Shown here: piece after piece, positions 46,730-56,175 of the stretch
Numbering within the stretch: the stretch's first letter is position 1
Layout of the letters: every line of letters begins with the position of its first letter
From: an uncultured Verrucomicrobia subdivision 3 bacterium
GTDB lineage: Bacteria; Verrucomicrobiota; Verrucomicrobiia; Limisphaerales; UBA11358
Length of the DNA stretch: 64,000 nt
Direction: 5' to 3'
Assembly: GCA_903865745.1 (NCBI GenBank)
Contig: CAIPKV010000085.1
Location: forward strand, 21,330 to 85,329
Notes under the pieces: generated by a model
Database searches by the model: none
What the model was told of the DNA's origin: nothing
Seen by the model: only the letters and a program-made list of their open reading frames with translations
Made by a program: the position numbers and the translations under genes

Positions 46730-48133
46730 GTGAAGACGGTCATCCACTGGTTCCGCCGCGATTTGCGCGTGAGCGACAACGTCGCGCTCAGCGAAGCGGC
46801 GCGGCGCGCGGAAACGGTTATCCCGCTTTTCATTTTTGAGGATGCGTTTCGCACGGGGCCGGATGTCGGCGCGGCGCGGCTGGCCTTTCTCCTGCAATCC
46901 GTTGAGTCGCTCCGCAAAAATCTAGGGGAACTCGGCCACACCCTCATTGTGAGATGCGGCAAGTCGGAGGAAATCCTGCCGGCGCTCGCGCAGGAAACGG
47001 GCGCGCAAGCCGTCTTTGCCAACAAGCGTTACGAGCCCTACACGCAGCGCCGGGACGAACGCATCACGAAGGCGCTGCTCGACGCGGGCGTGGGGTTTGA
47101 GCTGTTCAAGGATGCGGTGATTTGGGAGGAGACGGAGATTCTGACGCAGGCGGGCAAGCCGTACACCGTCTTCACCCCGTATTCCAAGGCGTGGAAGGCT
47201 AAGGCGATTCCCGCGCCGCGTTCGCGGTTGGGGAGTCCAAAGTCCAAGGTCCAAAGTCTAAAGTCGGATGCGTTGCCCCAAACGCCGGATGAGCTTGGTT
47301 ATCCGCTCACGCAGAAGATACCCGCTGCGGGCGAGCGGGCGGCCCTGGAGTTGTTGCGCCGATTCCTGGCCGGGCCGGTTTATGACTATGGCACGAACCG
47401 GAACTTTCCGGCAGTGGACGGCGGCTCGAATCTTTCGCCGCATCTGCGCGCCGGGACAATTGGCATTCGCACGATTCTTGCAGAATTGAAAAAAGCGCGT
47501 GAGCAAGCCACCCCGGCGCAGGCCGCGAGCTGTGAGGTTTTTCTGAATGAGCTTATCTGGCGCGAGTTTTACATGCAGGTGCTGCATAACTTTCCCCATG
47601 TTACGAAGGGCGCGTTCCGGCCTGAATATGACCAGCTCAAATGGTCGGACCATCCGGAGCACTTCGCGGCGTGGTGCGAAGGGCGTACCGGTTATCCGAT
47701 TGTGGATGCGGCGATGCGCTGTCTCAATGCCACCGGCACGATGCACAACCGGTTGCGCATGATTGTGGCGATGTTTCTGACGAAGGATTTGCTCATCCAC
47801 TGGCAATGGGGCGAACGCTATTTCATGAAGCAGCTCGTGGACGGCGATATGGCGGCGAACAATGGCGGCTGGCAATGGAGCGCCGGCACTGGCACGGACG
47901 CCGCGCCGTACTTCCGCATCTTCAATCCGACGTCGCAGGCGGAGAAGTTCGACGCGAAGGGCGAGTTCGTGCGCCGCTGGCTTCCGGAATTAAAAGATTT
48001 TACTAATGAATTGATTCAGCAGCCGTGGGAAAACCCGTTGCTCTTGGCGAAATCAAAATATCCTCAGCGCATTGTGCTGCACGAGGAGCAGCGCGGCAAA
48101 TGCCTTGAGATGTTCAAGGCCGTGAAGGGCTGA
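46730..48133 (+). CDS. phrB: Deoxyribodipyrimidine photolyase (CPD class I)
   Basis: Light-driven repair of cyclobutane pyrimidine dimers, 467 residues, GTG start (KTVIHWFRRDLRVSDN is the family N-terminus). The FAD site is GTNRNFPAVDGGSNLSPHL...IGIRTI, then ELIWREFYMQVLHNFP, RTGYPIVDAAMRCLNATGTMHNRLRMIVAMFLTKDLLIHW and MAANNGGWQWSAGTGTDAAPYFRIFNP. A heptamer run (47233-47265) adds SPKSKVQSLKSDA in frame in the linker between the antenna and FAD domains. Confidence 0.95.
   Translation: MKTVIHWFRRDLRVSDNVALSEAARRAETVIPLFIFEDAFRTGPDVGAARLAFLLQSVESLRKNLGELGHTLIVRCGKSEEILPALAQETGAQAVFANKRYEPYTQRRDERITKALLDAGVGFELFKDAVIWEETEILTQAGKPYTVFTPYSKAWKAKAIPAPRSRLGSPKSKVQSLKSDALPQTPDELGYPLTQKIPAAGERAALELLRRFLAGPVYDYGTNRNFPAVDGGSNLSPHLRAGTIGIRTILAELKKAREQATPAQAASCEVFLNELIWREFYMQVLHNFPHVTKGAFRPEYDQLKWSDHPEHFAAWCEGRTGYPIVDAAMRCLNATGTMHNRLRMIVAMFLTKDLLIHWQWGERYFMKQLVDGDMAANNGGWQWSAGTGTDAAPYFRIFNPTSQAEKFDAKGEFVRRWLPELKDFTNELIQQPWENPLLLAKSKYPQRIVLHEEQRGKCLEMFKAVKG
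47233..47265. repeat. In-frame heptamer run inside phrB
   Basis: AGTCCAA / AGGTCCAA / AGTCTAA units, about 4.5 copies, related to those in gcvP and cysS. Confidence 0.87.
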
Positions 48134-48190
48134 TTACGGCTTGGTCGGTTTGAAGAAACTGCAACGGTGCCGGAAAATTGACGCGCGCGT

Positions 48191-50305
48191 TTAAACTGGT
48201 GGCGCGAGACTGGTGAGGCTGCGGCTGGTCGGGTAGTCCGGTAATTTCTGCGTGGCGTGGAGCGGGTTGGTTGCGGCAGCTACGGGCGCACTGGCCATAA
48301 TCTTTTGCTGGCACACGTGGACGAGCGTTTCGATGTCGAAAGGCTTGCGCAGGACGGTCACTTCTGAAGTTTCGAGTTTCTGATTAAGTTCCGCACTGCC
48401 GGGGTCGCCGGTGATGAACATGAAATTGGGCAGCAGGGCTGGCTGGCTGGCGCGAATCCAATGGAGCAGGCCGAAGCCGTCCAGAGTCGGCATCCGGACG
48501 TCCGAGATAATCATGTCGTATTTATTTTCGCTGATGCGTTCGATGGCTTCCCGGCCATTACCAGCCTTATCAATCTGGCAGCCGAGTTTCACCTTTAACG
48601 CCTCCTGAATGAGACTGGTGACAAATTCCTCGTCGTCGACAATCAGGACGCGGCTGGATTTCAGGATGCCATTCGCAGTGATCGCGGGGCGCGGGGTGGG
48701 AGTGGGCGCGGTCGAAGCCATTTCGCCATAGGGCAGGGTGACCTTGAAGGTGGTACCTTCGCCGTAAACACTTTCCACAGATATCTCACCATTGTGCTGT
48801 TTCACGGCGCTGTAACAGACACTTAACCCGAGGCCAGAGCCGCGGTCGGGAGCTTTGGTCGTGAAGAACGGATCGAAGATGCGCGCGACATGTTCCGGCT
48901 TGATGCCATGCCCGGTATCGGAGACGAGCAGATGATAATGTTTGCCGGAGGGCATAATCCGCAGGTTTAACTGGCGGTTGGGGCGGTCATCGAGGGCGTC
49001 GGCGGCGTTCAGAATAAGGTTCATGATGACCTGCTTAATCTGCGTCGCGTCGGCCATGAGAAAACATTCGAAGGTCGGCACACTCAGGTTGACTTGGGCG
49101 TCGGCGTTGCGCAAACGGAAGCGAAGCAAGTCGACGGCTTCTTGGAGCAATTGCTTCAAATCGCAGCGCGTCATCTCGACCTTGTGCGGACGGGAAAGCT
49201 GGAGGAGTTGCCGGATGATCTTGGCGGATTCGAGGGCGCTGTCGCGGATGATGAGGCAGTAATTTTCCAGATCACCGAGATTGTTGAGGCGATGAACCTG
49301 GTCCTTTAGCAAGTCCGCATAACCGATGATGGGGGAAAGCTTGTTGTTAATCTCGTGGGCAATGCCGCCGACGAGCGATTCGAGCAGGGCGCCTTTTTCC
49401 TTCTGCTGCATGCGGCGCTCCATCACGCGCTGTTCGGTGATGTCATCGAGCAGGGCGCAAATCTGGCCGGTCTCCTGAATCCAGTTGACGAAAAACTTGA
49501 ACAGCCGTGGTCCGCGACCTGGGAGGGATAGCGTGAACTCGGCGTTGTTCGGCGCTGCCTCAGCGGGCAGGGTTTCCAAACGATGCAGGAGATTCGTGAA
49601 TCGGGCTTGCTCGCTGGGTTGAATTAAATCCGTCAGGTTTCCTGGCTTGGTGCTGGTTGGGCCGCCATCCAGGCCAAGCAGGTTTTCGAGCCGCTGGTTG
49701 TAGGTTTCAATTTCCCCGTGCCGGTCAATCAGCACGACGCCGAGCGCGCTGTTTTCAAATAAGATTTCATAGCGACCACGTGACTGGCGCAGTTCGTGAA
49801 TGCTGCGAAAGAGCTGCTGGTTTTTCTCCTGCAGTTCGCGGCGCTGCGAATCCGCCAGCCGGACTTGATCGGAAATCATCTGCGACTGCAGGCGGACGAG
49901 GGTCTGCACCGGAATCATGCCGAGATAAATTCCCGCATCGTCCACCAGCGCCACATCGTCATAAAACTGGTCGCCCTTGCGCGACAAGGCGACCTCGAAC
50001 ACGGTCAGCAGGGGGGTGCCGCGGCGGATGCTGAGGTATTGCGGCAGCATGTTCTCCTGAATGGGTTGCCGGCCAAAGACGGCGAGACCGAACCGCGCCC
50101 CCAATAGAAAACCCACCTGACCGCGCGAAACCATGCCGAGGATTCTGCCACCATCCGTTACGGCCATGAATTCGTGCGGCTGCTTCTGAAAAAATTCATA
50201 GACCTGCGCCACCGACTGCGATGCCACCACCGTATTTTTATGTTCCACTAGATCCGCCAAGTCAGGCGCGAGCGGATTAATTGGAGCGGGTGCGAGGCTG
50301 GCCAT
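48191..50305 (-). CDS. Hybrid sensor histidine kinase with CBS pair, PAS and receiver domains
   Basis: 704 residues. Residues 15-150 look like a CBS pair (EFMAVTDGGRILGMVSRGQVG, DDVALVDDAGIYLGMIPV). A coiled coil and a PAS domain follow (YEILFENSALGVVLIDRHGEIETYNQ). The kinase core has the H box SLVGGIAHEINNKLSPIIGY, N box LILNAADAL, DTGHGIKPEHVARIFDPFFTTK and the G box GSGLGLSV. The C-terminal receiver (residues about 555-680) has VLIVDDEEF, Asp in MIISDVRMP, and Lys in VLRKPF. No membrane segment: a cytosolic sensor. CBS domains often bind adenine nucleotides, so energy state is a plausible signal. No separate regulator is next to it. Confidence 0.92.
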   Translation of the reverse strand: MASLAPAPINPLAPDLADLVEHKNTVVASQSVAQVYEFFQKQPHEFMAVTDGGRILGMVSRGQVGFLLGARFGLAVFGRQPIQENMLPQYLSIRRGTPLLTVFEVALSRKGDQFYDDVALVDDAGIYLGMIPVQTLVRLQSQMISDQVRLADSQRRELQEKNQQLFRSIHELRQSRGRYEILFENSALGVVLIDRHGEIETYNQRLENLLGLDGGPTSTKPGNLTDLIQPSEQARFTNLLHRLETLPAEAAPNNAEFTLSLPGRGPRLFKFFVNWIQETGQICALLDDITEQRVMERRMQQKEKGALLESLVGGIAHEINNKLSPIIGYADLLKDQVHRLNNLGDLENYCLIIRDSALESAKIIRQLLQLSRPHKVEMTRCDLKQLLQEAVDLLRFRLRNADAQVNLSVPTFECFLMADATQIKQVIMNLILNAADALDDRPNRQLNLRIMPSGKHYHLLVSDTGHGIKPEHVARIFDPFFTTKAPDRGSGLGLSVCYSAVKQHNGEISVESVYGEGTTFKVTLPYGEMASTAPTPTPRPAITANGILKSSRVLIVDDEEFVTSLIQEALKVKLGCQIDKAGNGREAIERISENKYDMIISDVRMPTLDGFGLLHWIRASQPALLPNFMFITGDPGSAELNQKLETSEVTVLRKPFDIETLVHVCQQKIMASAPVAAATNPLHATQKLPDYPTSRSLTSLAPPV

Positions 50306-50401
50306 ACGCGAGCATCATAGCCCGCCATCGGCCAATTTTTATGTGACAATTACGTAACAATCCTTCGCAAGTAGTTTTTGTAAAGGAGCGGTAAAGCCGC
50401 T

Positions 50402-51022
50402 TCACACCAGGGTCAGGTCCACGAAGTTCTTTAGAAGTTGCAGGCCGACCTTCTGGCTCTTCTCCGGGTGGAACTGCGTGGCGAAGACATTGTCGCGCCA
50501 GACGGAGGAGGCGAAGTTATTCCCGTAATCCGTGCGGGTCGCGACGATGGCCGCGTCCACCGGTTGCGGATAAAAGCTGTGGACGAAATAAACATAACTG
50601 CCGTTCGCAATGCCGCGATAGAGCGGGCAATCCGGCCGCACAATCTCGAGCTGGTTCCAGCCAATCTGCGGAATCTTCAGGCCCGGCGCTTCCGTGAAGC
50701 GCACGACGCTGCCCGAGAACACGCCAAGGCCGGCGGCGCAGGAATTGAATTCCTCGCTCCTTTCGAACAGCGCCTGATAGCCGACGCAAATGCCGAGAAA
50801 GGGTTTGCCGGTTTTGATGAACTCTTTCGCAGCCTCAAGCAGTTCCTGTTTACGGAGGGCATTGATGCAGTCGTCAAAGGCCCCGACGCCCGGCAGTACG
50901 AGGCCGCGCGCGTCGCCGATTTCATGGGGATGCTGGACGAGGCGCACGTCCGCGCCGACCTTGAGCAGCGATTTGTGGACGCTGCGCAAATTGCCGGAGC
51001 CGTAATCGAGGAGAGCAATCAC
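50402..51022 (-). CDS. hisH: Imidazole glycerol phosphate synthase, glutamine amidotransferase subunit
   Basis: Supplies ammonia to HisF in histidine biosynthesis. 206 residues, GTG start (IALLDYGSGNLRSVHKSL). Oxyanion and nucleophile motifs LPGVGAFDDC and FLGICVGYQALFE; His and Glu in VFATQFHPEKSQ. No other his gene is adjacent, so the pathway is dispersed, at least on this side. The gene lies 45 bp downstream of the aldo/keto reductase gene; a repeat word (TTAGCCACAGATG) lies in that gap. Confidence 0.95.
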   Translation of the reverse strand: MIALLDYGSGNLRSVHKSLLKVGADVRLVQHPHEIGDARGLVLPGVGAFDDCINALRKQELLEAAKEFIKTGKPFLGICVGYQALFERSEEFNSCAAGLGVFSGSVVRFTEAPGLKIPQIGWNQLEIVRPDCPLYRGIANGSYVYFVHSFYPQPVDAAIVATRTDYGNNFASSVWRDNVFATQFHPEKSQKVGLQLLKNFVDLTLV

Positions 51023-51066
51023 GCCGCCATTTTAGCCACAGATGAAACGCAGAAGAAACACCGATT

Positions 51067-51972
51067 TTAGGCGGGCACCGGCACCTTGCGCACGCGCGCG
51101 GCGAAGTCATCGATCTCCGTCACTTTTTCGAAGCCGACATTCAGTACGTCCACGCAGCCGAGGCCGAGTGCAAATCGGACCGATTCGTCGCGGCGCACGT
51201 CGTCGTGACGCAAGCGACCTTCACCGATGAGTTTCATGCCGATCACGCCTTTACCGGCGGCGTGGAGACGCTTCAAGACCGGCACGACTTCGTACGCCGG
51301 CCCGTCCATGCTCATGCCATAGGGGTTAATGCGCGTGTGTACGGATTCCACCCACGGCTCGGTGATGGCCGCTTGCAAGGCTTCCAGCGAATGGCACGAG
51401 ACGCCGAGCGCACGAATCTTTCCCTGCGCTTTTAGCTTGGTCAAAATGTCCATCTGCGAACGCAATTGCACCGGCCAGTCCGCCGCCGTGACGCAATGCA
51501 ACAACAGCAAATCAATGTAATCCGTCTTGAGCTCGCGGAGAAAGCGCGCCACCACGACATCGGCATCCGGTCGTTCGAATTCGGGAATGCCGCCGTTGTT
51601 CCACCAAATCTTGCTGATGAGTTGGTAGTTCTCGCGCGGTATCCCCGCCAGTGCAGGCGGCAGATACGTGTGCGAGCCGTAGAGATCGGCCAGGTCGTAA
51701 GTGCGCACGCCGCGTTCGTGGGCATCGCGCAGCAGTTTTTGGAAGACCTCACGGCCTTCGCGCGTTTGGTTGGACGAACGGTAGCCGCCGTGCGAGCCGG
51801 TGCCCATGGTGATGCGCGAGAACTTCATGCCCGTCTGGCCGAGTGGCACGAGCGCGTAGGGATCAAATGTTTTTTGCGGAGCGGCTTCCGCGCGGACGAG
51901 CGGCGCGCCCGCTAATATACCACCAACGCCCAGGGCAGACTGTTTGAGGAATGCGCGGCGTTTGATGTTCAT
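51067..51972 (-). CDS. Tat-exported aldo/keto reductase
   Basis: 301 residues with a twin-arginine-type start (NIKRRAFLKQSALGVGGILAGAPLVRA). Aldo/keto reductase body: YDLADLYGSHTYL (Asp and Tyr), LISKIWWNNGG (Lys), DLLLLHCVTAADW (His), and ALGVSCHSLEALQAAI. Export of an NADPH enzyme in folded form via Tat is known for this family in PVC bacteria and others. The substrate is unknown. It follows rlmN by 3 bp. Confidence 0.88.
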   Translation of the reverse strand: MNIKRRAFLKQSALGVGGILAGAPLVRAEAAPQKTFDPYALVPLGQTGMKFSRITMGTGSHGGYRSSNQTREGREVFQKLLRDAHERGVRTYDLADLYGSHTYLPPALAGIPRENYQLISKIWWNNGGIPEFERPDADVVVARFLRELKTDYIDLLLLHCVTAADWPVQLRSQMDILTKLKAQGKIRALGVSCHSLEALQAAITEPWVESVHTRINPYGMSMDGPAYEVVPVLKRLHAAGKGVIGMKLIGEGRLRHDDVRRDESVRFALGLGCVDVLNVGFEKVTEIDDFAARVRKVPVPA

Positions 51973-51975
51973 GGC

Positions 51976-53124
51976 TTAAGGGGATACTGCCAATTCGCGT
52001 TCCGTCTTCAAGCGCAATTGTCCGCACGCCGCATCAATGTCGCCGCCCTTCTCGCGGCGGAGCGTGGCGGTGACGTCGAGTTTTTCCAGCGCGGCGAGAA
52101 AGCGTTCGCACACTTCCTCGGCGGGGCGCACCCACGGCAGACTTTCCACCTTGTTGTATGGAATCAAATTCACCTTCGCGTTCAGTTTCTTGGCCAACAT
52201 CGCGAGCGGACGCGTCTGGTCCAGCGCGTCGTTGATGCCGGCGATCAAAATATATTCCAACGTGATCATCCGGCCTTTGACCTTCTGATAATCCTCGCAC
52301 GCGCCGGTGAGTTCATGCAGCGGATACTTCTTGTTCACCGGCATGATGCGATTGCGCACCTCATCCGTCGCGCCGTGCAGGGAGATGGCGAGGCGAAATT
52401 GCATCGGCTCGACCGCGAGCTTGCGAATCTGCGGTACGAGTCCGCTGGTGGAAATGGTGATGCGCCGCGCGCCAATACCGCCGCCCCACGGCGCGTTCAA
52501 GGTTTTTAGCGCGGCAATCAAGTTATCGTAGTTCGCCAATGGTTCGCCCATGCCCATGACCACGATGTTGTTTACCACGCGGTCGCTCGATGCGGGAGCA
52601 GCAGCGATGTTCGATTCGACCGTCTTGTCCAGGATCGCGGAACGCGCCTCCCGCATCTGCCCCTCCCAAACCCGTTCCACCGCGAGCACTTGCTCGACGA
52701 TTTCGTGGATGCCGAGATTCCGTTTCCAGCCATCCAGACCGCTCGCGCAAAAGCGGCAGCCGTAGGCGCAGCCGACTTGCGTGGAGATGCAGAGGGTATG
52801 ACGGTCGCTGGCCTCGCCGTAGAGCGCGGGGTTGGCGGGGATGAGAACGCTCTCGATGAATGCGCCGTCAGCGAGCTTCCAGAGGAACTTCTGTGTGGTG
52901 TCGGGCGAACCCTGCTTGCGGGCGAGCTCGTGGATGTGGAGCGAATAGGTTTCGCCGAGTTTGGCGCGCAAGGTTTTGGGGAGATTCGACATCGCGTCCC
53001 AAGTGGTCACGCGGCGGGCGTACAGCCAGTCCAACAATTGGGCCACGCGGAAGGCTGGTTCTTGCCAGGTTTTGAACTGGGCTTCGAGTTCCTCGCGGGT
53101 CAGGGATTTGATATCGGGCAGCAC
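51976..53124 (-). CDS. rlmN: 23S rRNA (adenine-2503-C2)-methyltransferase
   Basis: Radical SAM enzyme that methylates A2503 in 23S rRNA and A37 in some tRNAs. 382 residues. The 4Fe-4S motif is CAYGCRFC in STQVGCAYGCRFCASGLDGWKRNL. Conserved GMGEPLANYDNL, ISTSGLVPQIRKL, and the resolving cysteine region GDIDAACGQL near the C-terminus. Array 5 begins about 50 bp before its start codon. Confidence 0.96.
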   Translation of the reverse strand: MLPDIKSLTREELEAQFKTWQEPAFRVAQLLDWLYARRVTTWDAMSNLPKTLRAKLGETYSLHIHELARKQGSPDTTQKFLWKLADGAFIESVLIPANPALYGEASDRHTLCISTQVGCAYGCRFCASGLDGWKRNLGIHEIVEQVLAVERVWEGQMREARSAILDKTVESNIAAAPASSDRVVNNIVVMGMGEPLANYDNLIAALKTLNAPWGGGIGARRITISTSGLVPQIRKLAVEPMQFRLAISLHGATDEVRNRIMPVNKKYPLHELTGACEDYQKVKGRMITLEYILIAGINDALDQTRPLAMLAKKLNAKVNLIPYNKVESLPWVRPAEEVCERFLAALEKLDVTATLRREKGGDIDAACGQLRLKTERELAVSP

Positions 53125-53172
53125 GCGGGCAAGTTAAACGCTGGCCGCACGGAAACCAAGCGGCAACCATCG

Positions 53173-53403
53173 GCGAACGACGTTTGCGTATCAACAACCG
53201 CCGCTTGTGTATCAACAAACGTGGCTTGTGACATGACACGCATGGCTTGTTGCATTACAAATGGCGCTTGCGTATCAACAATTGTAGCTTGTCTAGCAAC
53301 AAACGTCGTTTGTCGTATTACAAATATGGATTGAGTATCAACAAACGTCGTTTGTAGCATTACAAACGACGCTTGTAACATTACAAACGTCGTTTGTAAT
53401 ACA
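53173..53403. repeat. 21-bp period array 5 (core ACAAACGTCGTTTGT)
   Basis: Eleven units start at 53173 and every 21 bp to 53383. The consensus is a perfect 15-bp palindrome around a central T; the best copies are at 53299, 53341 and 53383. Spacers are limited to GTATCA and GCATT-like words, so this array seems younger or more homogenised than array 4. The minus strand gives a TxFVxxQ heptapeptide frame (53381-53100). The array lies upstream of rlmN. The gap 53404-53559 has no recognised gene. Confidence 0.95.
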
Positions 53404-53559
53404 ACAAGAGGTCATGTTTGACGGTTTTGGACGGGGTGTATTATTGAAATCCTACTAGTCCATAACGCTTTCCGCTGAAATACCATAAATGGGACAGTTA
53501 GCGGGCTGGAGCGCGGGCGTTTTCGCCCCGAACGGGGATAAGGAGCAGCCGAAAGCAGA

Positions 53560-54417
53560 CTAGTTGTTGTCGTAAGTCTGCTTCATGGCGTTTTGAATGC
53601 GTAAGAAGTCAGGCATTTCCTGGGCGGAAATCCGTGCGCCGATGTTGGCGGCAGATTTTTGCCAGACCCATTTCCAATGTTCGACGTGGCCATCGGCGAA
53701 GGAAAGATTCGCGCCTAGGCTATGCCGGTCGGAGGGCATGTCCCACCATTCCTGCGCCCAGGGACCGCCCGCCGGTGGTGCTCCATAGTTCGCATCTTCA
53801 ATGGTGTCCGCATTTTCATCAATCAGAGTGAAAAGTTCGCTGGGAATCGGGTGCCGGATGGCTGTGAATTTCTTCCACGCCGGAATGTAGGGGGCGTAAA
53901 CCGGATCGGGGTTGCCGTTCACCGACTCGCTCATGTTGTAGCTGCGCCAGCGCAATTGCGGCAAAGGCGTGCCATCGTCGGCTACGAGCGTGGACTGGTC
54001 GGCGGGGCAATGATAAATGGGCAGCGAAGTGTTGTATTTGAAGAGCAAGCCATGTTCGATGTTGGCGGGGTCAACCTCCGCCGGCGCGTCCGTGCCGGGC
54101 AGCCAGGATTCCTGGACGTTATAAGTAAAAACGTTGCCGTTGGTGGTCTCGGAGAATGTGGCGCCCGCGTTGTTGGGTGGGTAAAAATCATTGTTATCCA
54201 AGACATAGAGATGCACGCAGAGTTCCAGCTGCTTAAGGTTATTGAGGCAGGTAAGGTTGTAGGCCTGCTGTTTGGCTTTGCTCAGGGCCGGCAGGAGGAA
54301 GGCTGCTAAAATGGCAATGATGGCAATGACTACAAGCAGTTCAACCAAGGTAAAACCATTGCCGGAACGGCTGGGCGGGAGCGGGTCTGGATTACGCCGG
54401 CGCATGGTCACAGTCAC
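53560..54417 (-). CDS. Type II secretion/pilus-type pseudopilin with H-X9-DG tail
   Basis: 285 residues (a start at 54405 is also possible). Prepilin peptidase site [25 protein letters not shown], with cleavage expected after the Gly. The C-terminal part has [19 protein letters not shown], the H-X9-DG motif found in the very large PVC family of prepilin-like proteins. Exported and possibly handled by the secretion ATPase at 18817. No pilus genes are next to it. Confidence 0.92.
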   Translation of the reverse strand: MTVTMRRRNPDPLPPSRSGNGFTLVELLVVIAIIAILAAFLLPALSKAKQQAYNLTCLNNLKQLELCVHLYVLDNNDFYPPNNAGATFSETTNGNVFTYNVQESWLPGTDAPAEVDPANIEHGLLFKYNTSLPIYHCPADQSTLVADDGTPLPQLRWRSYNMSESVNGNPDPVYAPYIPAWKKFTAIRHPIPSELFTLIDENADTIEDANYGAPPAGGPWAQEWWDMPSDRHSLGANLSFADGHVEHWKWVWQKSAANIGARISAQEMPDFLRIQNAMKQTYDNN

Positions 54418-54456
54418 CAGAAGTTAGGCTGTGCCGCCGCCGGCGCAACTGAATTT

Positions 54457-55473
54457 TTAATAGGTAATCATCTCGAGCTCGCGCAGGCCTTTCTCGGTCA
54501 GCACCCAGCGGCTGCCGTGCTGCACGACCAAACGGCGGCAGGGATGCGCCTGATATTCGGCGGCGTTGACGGAGAGGAGTTGATACTTCGCCTTGCCTGG
54601 GATTTCCGAGGCGGCGCGTGGCATCAGCGCGAAAGGCACAGCGTTGTAGTTGAGTGCAATTTCGTAGCCGGCGACGCCTTCCTTGTCCGCCTTGGGATTC
54701 TTGAGGACGAGCGGCGCGTAGCGTTTGAGATAGGGGAAGTTCGTGGCGCGGACGAGCACGCGGCAGAGTTCGGTCTGGCTTTGGAGAAAGGCCAGCAGAC
54801 TGAACTTCTTCACCGGACTGTGTTCGGCGAGGAGGATGTCGCGCGGGTCCAAGCCGTCGAGGTTCTGGCCATTCCATTCGCCGTGATCGTTGCGTTCGCC
54901 GGCGGAATTGCGCTTGAACCACGTGGCGTAGTTGTCATTGACCAGCACGTTCAATTCGAAATGGCAGTGCGCGCGGTCCTTGTCGATGCGTTCGCTGGTG
55001 TTCGAGGTGCGCCCCATGATGGCAATCTGCTGGCCGCCACGGACGTTCTGACCGGCCTTCACAAAGGCATCGCTCAAATGCGCGTAGAGCGAGTAAATCT
55101 CAATGCCCTCAACGACGTGGCGAATGACGATGTATTTGCCGTAGTTAGACAAACCGGCCTTGGTGTTGACATACATCACGGTGCCGTCGGCGGTGGCGAG
55201 CACGGGATCGGTTGGCTCACCATGGCGGTCGGTGGTTTGGTGCAAGATGTCGAGGCCTTCGTGCATCTGCCAGCCGTCGCTGCGGACGCAACCGAAGCTG
55301 CCGGTGGTCCATGGGCGCTCGGGCGAGGTGGGCGCGAAGAATTTTAATTCGTGGCCGACATCGTAGAGCGCGTGGTTGGCCGTGGGAAATTGGAACGGGG
55401 TCTGCGCGGATGAATGATTGAGTGCGCTGCAAAGAATGACGCCCAGCGCGAGCGAACGGACGACCGACTTCAT
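54457..55473 (-). CDS. Secreted M23 (LytM) family metallopeptidase
   Basis: 338 residues with signal peptide (VRSLALGVILCSALNHSSAQ). The M23 domain, residues 75-185, holds zinc ligands in WQMHEGLDI and RAHCHFELNV, and LSNYGKYIVIRHV between. The C-terminal 120 residues are not recognised. It may cut peptidoglycan cross-links. Its ATG directly follows the stop codon of the lipoprotein gene upstream, so the two are probably translated together. Confidence 0.9.
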   Translation of the reverse strand: MKSVVRSLALGVILCSALNHSSAQTPFQFPTANHALYDVGHELKFFAPTSPERPWTTGSFGCVRSDGWQMHEGLDILHQTTDRHGEPTDPVLATADGTVMYVNTKAGLSNYGKYIVIRHVVEGIEIYSLYAHLSDAFVKAGQNVRGGQQIAIMGRTSNTSERIDKDRAHCHFELNVLVNDNYATWFKRNSAGERNDHGEWNGQNLDGLDPRDILLAEHSPVKKFSLLAFLQSQTELCRVLVRATNFPYLKRYAPLVLKNPKADKEGVAGYEIALNYNAVPFALMPRAASEIPGKAKYQLLSVNAAEYQAHPCRRLVVQHGSRWVLTEKGLRELEMITY

Positions 55474-56004
55474 TTAGTTTTTCTCCTTGGCGATTTTCTT
55501 GGCCATGTTGTTCAGGCCGATGACGAGTTGTTGGGCCTCCGCATGGGAGGCGTCCGGCGTGAAGGCGAGTGTGCCGTTCACGATGCGGTGGGTGATGAGC
55601 GGCGCGGCGAGCCAGCGGCTGTTCGTGCTGTTATCGCTCCATTGGCCGAAGATGACGAAATGTTTACCCTCATAGGCGGAGGTAAATTGCTCCAGCGTGA
55701 AGCTGCCCGTCTGATCGAACCGCACTTCCACGGCGAAACCGACGGGCGTGTCGAGCAGTTCCGCGCGCACGATGCTGGCCTCGGTCAGCACGGGTTCTTC
55801 GTTAATGGTCACCAGCACCGGGTTGGCGCGAATGACGGAGACGGTCTGGCCGGAGCCAGGGACCTGCGCGCGGTTTTCCAAGTGGATGCGCAGCGTGGCG
55901 AGATGCTCTTTGGCTTTCTTCTGTTCCGACTGGCAGCCAGCCACGGTCAAAAGCATCGCGAACAGCAGTAAATAAAGATTGAAACCGCGCACATAAAAAT
56001 TCAT
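55474..56004 (-). CDS. Lipoprotein resembling the SecD P1-head domain
   Basis: 176 residues from 56004, chosen because it gives a proper lipoprotein signal (FNLYLLLFAMLLTVAGC, lipobox VAGC). The body, with TEASIVRAELLDTPVGFAVEVRFDQTGSFTLEQFTSAYEGKHFVIFG, LAAPLITHRIVNGTLAFTPDASHAEAQQLVIGLN, is like the P1 head subdomain of SecD (AAPVI... G... FT..EA..L). It lacks membrane helices of SecD. A stand-alone form is unusual. The adjacent M23 peptidase may be its partner. Confidence 0.72.
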   Translation of the reverse strand: MNFYVRGFNLYLLLFAMLLTVAGCQSEQKKAKEHLATLRIHLENRAQVPGSGQTVSVIRANPVLVTINEEPVLTEASIVRAELLDTPVGFAVEVRFDQTGSFTLEQFTSAYEGKHFVIFGQWSDNSTNSRWLAAPLITHRIVNGTLAFTPDASHAEAQQLVIGLNNMAKKIAKEKN

Positions 56005-56049
56005 AGTGACAACACAAAATCGCAACCAACAACAAAAAGTAAAGACGAT

Positions 56050-56157
56050 ATGGGACAACAATCCAATAAAACGCAACACAAGAAACGCCGCAAAGCTTAC
56101 ATCAAACGCAAGAAGGCCGTCATCAAAGCCAAGGTCGCCGCGAAGAAAAAGAGCTGA
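56050..56157 (+). CDS. 35-residue lysine/arginine-rich protein
   Basis: MGQQSNKTQHKKRRKAYIKR... to AKKKS, 35 residues, with about half of them basic. It has its own strong terminator 20 bp after the stop, and starts 46 bp from the divergent lipoprotein gene. The basic composition suggests RNA or ribosome binding. I cannot name a family, although tiny basic proteins with this kind of opening occur in PVC genomes as far as I recall. Confidence 0.65.
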   Translation: MGQQSNKTQHKKRRKAYIKRKKAVIKAKVAAKKKS

Positions 56158-56175
56158 CCGCCGCGTAGATTCTTT

